A DNA stretch of 64,000 nucleotides, from contig CM060731.1 of the NCBI GenBank assembly GCA_030704615.1, positions 81,946,756 to 82,010,755 of the forward strand, in the 5' to 3' direction. A program made the position numbers and the translations under genes. The notes under the pieces were generated by a model. The model was given only the letters and a program-made list of their open reading frames with translations, had not been told where the DNA came from and ran no database searches. Every line of letters starts with the position of its first letter. The stretch's first letter is position 1. Source of the DNA: Takakia lepidozioides. Lineage: Eukaryota > Streptophyta > Takakiopsida > Takakiales > Takakiaceae. Of this stretch, positions 56,690-64,000 are shown in pieces.

Positions 56690-57261
56690 GTCAGTGCCAC
56701 TGGTAGTGTTGAGTGCAACTTATGTGGATTCAAACTTTCTTATTGTAAGGATCGTTGCTCGCTCACCTCGGCTATGGAGGTGTGAAGAGCGTTTGGGTGG
56801 GTTTATGCTTTAAAACATCTATACGGGTAAAAAACCATTTTGCCCAGTGTGGAGGCAATATTCCAATATCTCTGGATTTGGACATAACCTCTGAGCAGAA
56901 CACTCCATTTTCCCGTCAGGAAGTCCCGATTAGTACACAAGGCGACTCTTGTGAGGCTTCAGGTGTCCTTGGACAAATGGATTGTGCGGGAGCAACACCT
57001 GCTTCAACACCTCTTTTTATCCCTACACTTCAACGGAGTAGAAGATTACGGCAACAATCCATGTATGAAGGTCTTAACTTGTCTCCGAAAAGGCAGTTGG
57101 ATAAAAAATAGGCGCAGTTTTTCGTCGAGGCCAACATATCATTTAATGTGGCAAGGCTTCCGGCATTTGTTTCTGTCGTTAGAGCAACCTCGGAGTCCAG
57201 ATCCACGTACGTGCCTCCGACTTATCACAATCTCCATACATGATTGCTAGAAGACGTCATG
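56690..57261 (+). pseudogene. hAT-type transposase N-terminal part (BED finger, pre-DUF659)
   Basis: VECNLCGFKLSYCKDR reads as the Cys pair of a BED finger. After a frame change near 56755, AHLGYGGVKSVWVGLCFKTS and VKNHFAQCGGNIP follow. The long frame 56755-57111 ends at TAG, and past it the same frame gives AQFFVEANISFNVARLPAF and TYVPPTYHNLHT, then TGA, then LLEDVM at the LTR border. This is the segment leading into DUF659 of plant hAT-like transposases. The stops fit TGG-to-TAG and CGA-to-TGA changes. Confidence 0.72.
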
Positions 57262-57988
57262 TGTCGCGGCCCTTCGCCTTGAGGGCAGGGGATCGGGACA
57301 CAAAAGGGGCTGCCCCTGTGGTGGGGGTAGTGGCAACAATAGATACGGGGGCTGAAGCACCTTTGAATGCCCAAGGCACTCAAGGAGGCAGAGGCGCTCA
57401 CTAGGTGGAACCCCGCACACGGGGTTGCGGTGGGGGTGGTTCCACGAGGGATGGTGGTAGCTTAGTGGGATTTAGTGGGGGTGGCATAGGACTCACCATG
57501 GGGCGGAGACCTTTGTGGTGGGAATCGTGGGGAGTCTTGGGACTCATCACGGTCCAATGGGGCCGTGGTGGGTAGGCCAAGACTCACCGCGACTCACCAC
57601 CGGGAATGGAGGGTCTTCGTGGTGGTTCGTCATAAAAGGACAGTGTTGTTTGTGAAACCCCCGCGGACAGTCACAGAAGTATATATAGGAGTAGTAAGTA
57701 ACTGAGAACGGTGCAAGCCCATTTGTGACCAAAAACTAGTGAGTAAGCGTGCGAGCCGGAAAACGACCAAGGTGTGGGGAGCTGTTCTGGACTGCCAACA
57801 ACCAAAGGGAATTTCCACTAGGCCCAAATTGAGAGAGGGTCTTGTGGAAGAGCAAAAGGGGACCGTTATATCCCGGTGAGCAGCCGAAGCTTCGAGTTGG
57901 CCCGGCGGCCAGTTTGGGAGTTAGGCGCGCAGATCAAAGCGAATAACTATAACTTAAAGGGGAGCTTACCGAAGTGAGGTGCGCGACA
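57262..57988 (+). repeat. 5' LTR (727 bp)
   Basis: TGTCGCGG...GTGCGCGACA with inverted ends TGTCGCG/CGCGACA. Similar to 10017-10736 and to the first 525 bp at 60379-60903. Confidence 0.92.
57680..57687 (+). promoter_or_regulatory. TATA box in the TGTCGCGG-family LTR
   Basis: TATATATA followed by GGAGTAGTAA. The same box is conserved in the LTR copies near 10428 and 60800. Confidence 0.6.
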
Positions 57989-57990
57989 CT

Positions 57991-58002
57991 TGGTATCAGA
58001 GC
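57991..58002 (+). promoter_or_regulatory. Primer-binding site (initiator tRNA-Met type)
   Basis: TGGTATCAGAGC starts two bases after the LTR end. This is the common plant LTR-retrotransposon primer site complementary to the 3' end of tRNA-Met(i). Confidence 0.88.
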
Positions 58003-58043
58003 TTAGAGTTTAGTACGCGATCGTCCTTGAGATCGGCCTCATC

Positions 58044-58680
58044 ATGGGGTCGGGCAAGCCAAAGCGAAAGCGGAACGGCCCGAAAGATGATGATCCTGGT
58101 GAACCCGGTGGAGGCGACATGTCACCGAAGAGGCAATTTGAAGAGACGATTCATGCTTTTGAAAGCGAGGCCACTCAAGAACGGGAGGAATCTGGGGAGT
58201 TAGAGCTCGAGGACTTCCCGGAGGCTCCGGCAGACCAACAGATGCCTCCCATGCCAGCAGCCTTTTGGGAAGGGTTGTTGGCGCAGTTTGGCGGGACGTT
58301 GAAAGACGTGTTGAGGGCGGCTAATGTCATTTCCACGAAGGCAAAGTTTAAGGTGAAGCCTAAGGAACCCGACACCTTCGAGGGCATCCAAAATCGGAAG
58401 GCACTCAACACGTGGCTCTTGGAGCTAAAGCAGTACTTCCGCGCGCCTTCAAGCATCATGGACTCCCGAAGGATATTGTCTCGGACTGCGATCCAAAGTT
58501 TAGAAGTAAATTTTGGAGGGCACATTTGGAAGAAGATGGGGACGAGACTCAAGATGAGTACGGCCTTCCGACCTACGACGGACGGCCAAACGGAAAGAGT
58601 GAATTCCATGGTGAAGCAGATCTTGCGGAATTATGTATTGGCAGACCATCAAGACTGGGTTGGGGGTGGAAGGTGGAACA
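58044..58680 (+). pseudogene. Gag N-terminus fused by deletion to integrase
   Basis: ATG at 58044 (MGSGKPKRKRNGPKDD) opens gag, with PAAFWEGLLAQFGGTLKDV and EPDTFEGIQNRKALNTWLLE. At about 58440 the sequence becomes integrase core in a different frame (AFKHHGLPKDIVSDCDPKF, second catalytic Asp). It then passes back to the first frame with TAFRPTTDGQTERVN (catalytic Glu). Several kilobases of gag, protease, RT and RNase H have been removed precisely between two codons of unrelated domains. Confidence 0.85.
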
Positions 58681-58859
58681 TTTGGAAATGCCGGGGGGGG
58701 GGGCAGAGTTTGTTATAATAACACAAAACACGCTGCCAACGGGAAGGGGAGTTTCCTCTTTCGTATTGGTCAGGGAAAAGCACCTCCGGTGCCGACGACA
58801 AGTTGGGCCGCCCAAGGATGTTGAGGAACCGGCCGTAGTAGTTAGCAGCGGTGCTGGAA

Positions 58860-59410
58860 GAACACGAGCGTTTGTTGGAGCTTGCAAAATACAACATTGC
58901 CAAGCCAGGAAGGGGAAACGTATGAACGGCAGACGAATCAGAGCGGAAGGAAGAGGGAAGCTAAGTTTGAGGCGGGTACGGAGGTCTGGTTGAACATTAA
59001 GAATTTTCGACTACCTTCGGAAGCGAGTCCGAAGTTCGTACCTCCGTATGCGGGGCCCTTTCGCATACGGAAGGTTATGAATGAGGAGTGTGTATGAATG
59101 GAGCTGACGGCAAACAAAAACAAGGTGCATCGGGTAATTCACGTATCTCCCCTTTTGCAGCCTTACTTCAAAGATGAAGCGCGTCCGAATCGGCATTAAA
59201 TGTTGCGTCCCGCCACCTGTGACTGTTGGATCATGAAAAATGAACCGGGAGAGTACGATGGTGGAGTGGTGGAGGCAGGAGTGCTTAAGTCGAGGAGGTT
59301 CAAGAATCGAGAAAGGAGTAAGGATCTCGTGAAATGGGAAGGGCTCTATCATGGAGGCAACTTGGGTGCGTGCCTCAGAGAAATGGGGAAACGCATCCGA
59401 GGAGGCAGTT
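58860..59410 (+). pseudogene. Integrase C-terminus and chromodomain remnant
   Basis: Pieces in changing frames: KFEAGTEVWLNIKNFRLP and VPPYAGPFRIRKVMN (integrase C-terminal domain), HRVIHVSPLLQPYF, and a chromodomain-like VLKSRRFKNRERSKDLVKWE followed by GLYHGGNLG. Frameshifts and a TGA at 59095 mark it as dead. Confidence 0.75.
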
Positions 59411-59419
59411 GAAGCTTTC

Positions 59420-60378
59420 GAAGGGCGACCTCAAAAGCGGGGAAGAAGCGTTGATGGGGCATCAAACCTTGGATCGTGGGGAGGAAAATGCATGCTTAGG
59501 CCGGCTTGCTTAGCTCAAGGAGGAATCGATTTGCAAAAAACTTATGTTGTACAAATTTTGTTATAAATGAAATGGTTCCAAATGTTGTGTGTCTTCTTAT
59601 TTTGTTTGGAATGGTGATGCATTGGTTATGGTTGGCTAGTGTGTAGAATGCATGCTAGCTTACAAAAATGGGAGAGGTAAATTGGGATTAATCGTGTGTT
59701 GCGCAGTGCCGAAATCGGGTGACTCCCATCCAAGGGGCAAGGAAACTTGCGCCCTTCTTTGGGGAGTTCACGTGCTAGTGCGCACCTGCGCGCGTGCGCG
59801 TAGTATAACTGCGCTACCGAGGGGGTTGCCTTGTAGTGCAGGCTAACACGAAAGCTACGTGGTTCCGTTCACGTACTATAATCATGTAGCCTCGGGACGA
59901 AAAGTCGTAGTGTGGCTTCGGCGTGTTCCCGTACCTCAGGCCAGCATTCCAAGGCGGACCCAATTGTAGTGATTTGGGCGCACGGTCAGTTCAAGGTTAT
60001 CTTCCTAGTCAAAAAAAGGGTTCAAGGTGAACCATTGCTCAAGGTGATGCCAAAAGCGACATCATGAGTGGTCGCAAACAATGTTGTTGCAGTAAGGTGA
60101 TTTGATCCTCGGGGAGGATCGTTCCTTGGCCTGAAGTGGGCCAAGAAGAGTGCACTGGGTGGAGCTTGAGAGCTCCACCTTGGCCGGGGACTTAGAAGAA
60201 GCCGGCCGCCGAACTAGCTAGTGGAGAGCTGATCAAGTGGGGGGGGTTTGGGTTCTTTGCCATGGGACGCCATGGTACGGAAACAAACTCCTTGATGTGG
60301 GACGCCACAACTTGGATGTTCGTTTCTACAAAATGGACAAGTCGATGAGGACATCGACTCCCTGTGGGTAGGGGTGTG
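59420..60378 (+). other. 3' untranslated region of the TGTCGCGG-family element
   Basis: No coding sequence recognised between chromodomain and 3' LTR. GTGGGTAGGGGTGTG just before 60379 may serve as polypurine tract. Confidence 0.5.
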
Positions 60379-60903
60379 TGTCGGGGCCCTTCACCATGAG
60401 GGCAGGGGGTCGAGACACAAAAGGGGCTGCCTTTGTGATGGGGGCAGTGACAAAAATAGATACGGGGGCTGAAGCACCCTTGAGTGCCCCAAGGCACTCA
60501 AGGAGGCGGAGGCGCTTCACTAGGTGGAACCCCGCACACCGGGTTGCGGTGGGGGTGGTTCCACGAGGGGGGTGGTTTAGCTTAGTGGGACTTCTTAGTG
60601 GGGGTGGCATAGGACTCACCATGGGCGAAGACCTTTGTGGTGGGAGTCGTGGGGAGTTTTGGGACTCATCACGGTCCAATGGTGCCGTGGTGGGTGGGCC
60701 AAGACTCACCGCGACTCACCACCGAGAATGGAGGGTCTTCGTGGTGGTCTGCCATAAAAGGACGGTGTTGTTTGTGAAACCCCTGCGGACAGTCACAAAA
60801 GTATATATATGGAGTAGTAACCCCGAGGAGAACGGTTGCAAGCCCGTTGGTTACCAAAAACTAGTGAGTAAGCGTGCGAGCCGGAAAGCGACCAAGGTGT
60901 GGG
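60379..60903 (+). repeat. 3' LTR, truncated
   Basis: TGTCGGGGCCC start; follows the 5' LTR to GACCAAGGTGTGGG and breaks at 60903, about 200 bp short. Confidence 0.88.
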
Positions 60904-60904
60904 C

Positions 60905-62179
60905 GAAGTAAAGTCGCCCCGTCTCCTGCGTCGTTGTCGTCTCCTTGGTGGGGATGAAATGGCCTATTTTACTAAACCTATCCACCACCACCATGATTGC
61001 ATCGAATCTTTTTGACAGCGGCATAGCAGTCATGAAATCCATCGAGACACTTTCCCAAGACCCCTCTGGAATCGACAAGGGTTGTAACAGCCCCGCTTGC
61101 TTTTTGTACTCGCTCCAGTTTTGTTGGCATGTGGTGCATGTCTTGACATACTCTTCGGCCTCCCCCCTCAGTTTAGGCTAGAAATACTCTTTCTTCAAGA
61201 GTGCCGCGGTGCGCTTGGCTCCACCGTGGCCCGCAAGCAGGCCATCGTGGCATTCCCTCAAGAGACTATCTCTGATCCCTCCCTTCGGCACGTAGAGGCG
61301 CTTTTGCTTGTACCGGAGCAATCCATTGTGCAAGTGGAACTGCGATTTAACTCACATCCTCAAGTCCCGCATCACGGACTTCGCCATCTCATCCTTACGG
61401 TAAGCCTTCCGGATCTTCCTTTGGAGCGTCGTCTCGCCCTTGTACACCAACATAAGCAGCTGCTTTCTACTTAAAGCATCGGCCACCACATTGTCCCGTC
61501 CCGGTTTGTACTGGATATCCACGTCAAACACCGTCAAAGTGTCTTGCCACCTAAGTTGTTTTGGGGGCAACTTAGGTTGCGTGGCAAAATACTTTACCGT
61601 GACATTGTCCGTGAACACCTTTACCGGGTTGGAACCAACATAGTGGCGCCAAAGCTCAAGGCAATGCACCACTGCCTTCATTTCTTTCTCATGCGTAGGC
61701 CACCGTCGCTCCACTTCATTCAGTTTCTTACTTTCATAAGTCACGGGACGTCCATCCTGCACACCCCCAATTGCAAAGTCCGACGCATCTGTATGAATCT
61801 CAAATGGACGGTCGAAACTCGGGATTTTCAGCACTGGAGCTTCCGCCATCCGCTGCTTCAACTCGACAAAGGCTTGGCCACAAAAGGTGTTCCATACCCA
61901 TATCTTGGACTTACATAGAAGGTCTGACAGCGGCCCGTGATCTTGGCAAAATTTCTTACATACTTTCGGTAATAGGAGGCGAGTCCTACGAAGGTTCGCA
62001 CTCCCGGGACCAAAGTCGGAGGCTCCCAGTCCAAGATCGCTCTCACTTTTTTGTCATCCATTTTGATCCCATCCTGTGTAATCACATGCCCTAGGAATTC
62101 CACTTTTGTGACCCCGAATTTGCACTTTGAAGCTTTGGCGTATAGCTTCCCTTCCCCTGGAACCCCATTTTGAGGTGCT
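60905..62179 (-). pseudogene. RT thumb, RNase H and truncated integrase
   Basis: 61858-62103 holds the RT connection (FLGHVITQDGIKMDDKKV, TFVGLASYYRKYVRNF). 61352-61861 holds RNase H (FEIHTDASDFAIGGV, active Asp; YKPGRDNVVADALSRK). 60905-61345 holds the integrase zinc finger (CTTCQQNWSEYKKQ) and the first catalytic Asp (VSMDFMTAMPLS), in decayed frames with a stop near 61180. Integrase is cut after TQETGRLYF at the LTR border. Confidence 0.85.
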
Positions 62180-62653
62180 CTAGGTGCTCTTCCTTCGTTT
62201 TCGAGTACACCAAGATGTCGTCGATGTCACAAAGTCATCCAACCACTCCTGGAAAAGGCCGTTCATTAACGTGCGAAAGGTCGCGGGTGCGTTGGTGAGC
62301 CCAAAAGGCATCACCAAGAACTCATATGAACCATATCTTGTTCTGCACACGGTCTTCTCCTCATCTCCTTCTGCCATTCGGATTTGATGGTAGCCGGAGC
62401 GCAAATTGATCCGGCTGAAATACTTCGCTCCTGCCAATCGATTGAAGAGGTCGTCGATCCTTGGCAAAGGGTACCGGTTTTTTATAGTCACCTTATTTAG
62501 AGCCCTGTAATCGACACACATCTGCAGCGTCCCATCTTTCTTGTCGGCGAATAGCACCGGGGCTCCATAAGGTGACTTATTTGGCCGGATGTACCCCTTT
62601 GACATTAGATCCTTGAGCTGAGCCTTCAGCTCGACCAACTCTCTGTGGCTCAA
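62180..62653 (-). pseudogene. Reverse transcriptase palm, frameshifted at the catalytic motif
   Basis: [20 protein letters not shown] starts the RT after an insertion border. [37 protein letters not shown] and [13 protein letters not shown] follow. A small deletion then shifts the frame right at the catalytic site; the [18 protein letters not shown] part is in the next frame. Confidence 0.87.
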
Positions 62654-62880
62654 CTAAGTTCAATAAAATAGATATGGGTATAGATATTTCATTTGATGAC
62701 TTCATTTCATTATTACATATTGATACGAGTCCCTACTGCAACAGCTCCTACTGCAACGATTCCTCTTCAACAGATTACGAGAGAACCAAAGATTAGCATG
62801 CCCGAGAAATTTGATGGGACGAGATCAAGATTTCGCGGTTTTGTTCAACAAGTACGACTGTTCCTACGACTACATCCACA
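62654..62880 (+). mobile_element. Fragment of a different gypsy gag inserted in RT
   Basis: The plus-strand reading REPKISMPEKFDGTRSRFRG followed by FVQQVRLFLRLHPQQ is a gag N-terminal motif of the Tf2-like gypsy type. It replaces about 15 residues of the protease-RT linker of the minus-strand element. No LTR or target duplication is visible, so it looks like filler DNA at a repaired break. Confidence 0.7.
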
Positions 62881-64000
62881 ACAGCTCCGTTCCCGGTATC
62901 ACCTCAATTTTGTGGTCAACTCCTCTTCGCGGTAGCAAGCCGCTTGGTAAATCCTCCGGCATCACATCCTTGTATTTTTCCAGGATCCCTTTGATCCAGT
63001 CTGGGCTAGGCTCCCTATCGTCTTCTCCTTCCACTTGTCTTACGTAAAACAAAAACTGGGGCTCGTGTGGCTCCTCCGTGGCCCACTCCTTTGCTGACAG
63101 CAGGTTTATTTGCCCTCCCACTGGGTTGGGCGTTTCCGACACCCGTAACACTTTGCCACCATTCCCACACAGTAGCGTGACTATTCTCTTGTGGCCATCT
63201 ATGACCGCTCCGGATTTGCTCAAAAAGGTCATCCCCAAAATGAGATCCACTCCATCGATCTCGCAAATGGTGAAGTTCTCACATCCCTCCCAACTCCCGA
63301 GCTGAAGAGGAACATCGAATGCCAACCTCGTCGCCAATTGTGGTTCTCCTTTAGCCGAACGCACTTCAATGGAGGCCCCCACATCACTTGTCGGGAGCCC
63401 CAGCTTCCGTGCCGTTGCCAGTGTCATGAAGGAGTGCGACGCTCCTGTGTCCACCAACAACGATACGGTAGTTCCGGAACTTATCCCGCTCACGAACATT
63501 AACTGACTCCCTTTTCGCAAGGGGCCAGTCTCCTGATACAACTCACAAGAGTAGTTGCCTACCTTGCAAGTCTTGGCGACCACCGCTTCCACCAAGCGGC
63601 TAATGGAATCTTCGGACAGCTCCGTGGTCGCCCGAGTTATGTTCAATTGACGGGGCTTCGCGCACTTCTTAGCCATGTGCCCGAGCTCCCCACAATTAAA
63701 GAACACCCCATCAAAGGTCGCCTTCTGTCCACCATAAGCCGTCGCACCTGATTTTCCTTTCGGAGCACCGAGTGCCGCATTGACGTGTGAAGGCCCTCCC
63801 TTCGATTTCCATGTGCCATTGTCGCCGCGTGGCCTATCCCACTTCTTTTCTGGTCGGAATGCGTCACCCTCTCGCCGAGTCTTTTTGTGGTTCAGCTCCG
63901 TACGGCCTTTTCTTTCGCCCCTAGGGACATCTAAGAAACATTCAGCCCTTTCAATTGCCTCGTTCAAAGTCTTAGGTGGCTTCTCCTCCAACTTCCGCCT
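62881..64000 (-). pseudogene. Gag C-terminus and aspartic protease
   Basis: The frame is open from the window end. After a basic charged gag linker comes a zinc knuckle, VFFNCGELGHMAKKC, in which the first Cys of C-x2-C-x4-H-x4-C is replaced by Phe. The protease follows (SLLVDTGASHSFMTLATARK, Asp near 63450; VDLILGMTFLSKSGAVID). The frame runs to the RT start (EKYKDVMPEDLPSGLLPRRG) and stops at the inserted gag fragment. Confidence 0.85.

Larger units (their letters stand above)
55260..57261 (+). mobile_element. hAT-type DNA transposon, 5' part, truncated by gypsy insertion
   Basis: A palindrome array (55357-56205) is followed by a decayed transposase start with BED-type finger and the segment that precedes DUF659 in plant hAT proteins. 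At 57261 the reading is cut in the middle of a conserved stretch by the LTR starting at 57262. The left terminus and target duplication are not identified, and the rest of the transposase is not in the window. Confidence 0.65.
57262..60903 (+). mobile_element. Ty3/gypsy chromovirus (TGTCGCGG family), internally deleted
   Basis: Intact 5' LTR (57262-57988), primer site, gag N-terminus, a direct jump from gag to integrase, integrase C-terminus, chromodomain, 900-bp 3' region and a 3' LTR broken at 60903. Protease, RT and RNase H are absent, so it could only move with help from a relative. It lies inside the hAT transposase reading. Beyond 60903 sequence switches abruptly to another gypsy in opposite orientation, so the right target duplication is lost. 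Confidence 0.9.
60904..64000 (-). mobile_element. Ty3/gypsy element, minus strand, gag to integrase, open at window end
   Basis: Minus-strand order gag zinc region, protease, RT, RNase H, integrase. Both ends are missing: the left at the LTR junction (60903/60904), the right beyond the window. Its style matches the chromovirus family of the LTR next to it, so the junction may come from recombination between relatives. Confidence 0.88.

Overview
The window looks like nuclear DNA of a land plant with a transposon-rich genome. Two intron-containing plant genes, plant-type CACTA, hAT, Ty3/gypsy, LINE and tRNA-SINE sequences and a PLS-type pentatricopeptide-repeat fragment support this. A seed-free plant (moss, liverwort, hornwort, lycophyte or fern) is my best guess, from the style of the chromoviruses and the DNMT3-like gene carried by one of them. 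The species cannot be fixed from the sequence.

1-8322: a decayed Ty3/gypsy chromovirus (gag, RT, RNase H, integrase, chromodomain, an extra 3' ORF, polypurine tract, 3' LTR). A 4126-bp non-autonomous CACTA element (2799-6924, TSD TAT) cuts its chromodomain and carries captured PPR fragments and internal duplications. 8323-18000: repeats, a tRNA-derived SINE, a solo LTR, an unrecognised decayed gene region (11.3-14.9 kb) and an array of 24-bp palindromes (15.1-15.8 kb). 18.07-35.55 kb: the gene island, with two genes on the minus strand. One is a 4-exon GT92 (galactan-synthase-like) glycosyltransferase, 585 codons. The other is a 14-exon full-length ABCC (MRP) transporter, 1491 codons. Both splice cleanly at GT/AG sites without a stop. 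ABCC introns and the 5' flank hold LINE fragments.

35.5-42.2 kb: CT microsatellites, a CT-rich tandem block, a possible MITE and a minus-strand SINE. 42246-55005: a 12.76-kb minus-strand Ty3/gypsy element inserted (TSD TCAT on the plus strand) into the gag of another gypsy. Its protease ORF continues into a complete C5-cytosine DNA methyltransferase of DNMT3 type, its integrase ends in a PHD finger, its leader holds a 2.4-kb minisatellite, and its LTRs are circularly permuted. LTR copies are about 99 percent identical, so it is young. gag and protease-methyltransferase are open, while RT, RNase H and integrase carry frameshifts.

55.3-57.26 kb: 5' part of a hAT-type transposon with a regular array of GCGACCGCC/GGCGGTCGC palindromes, cut by a gypsy element (57262-60903) that has lost most of pol. 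60904-64000: an oppositely oriented gypsy pol with a fragment of a third gypsy gag inside RT.

The most notable item is the retrotransposon that pairs a DNA-methylation writer (DNMT3-like) with a possible chromatin reader (PHD finger). DNMT-bearing retrotransposons are known from charophyte algae and dinoflagellates; this copy would be of interest if the host is a land plant.
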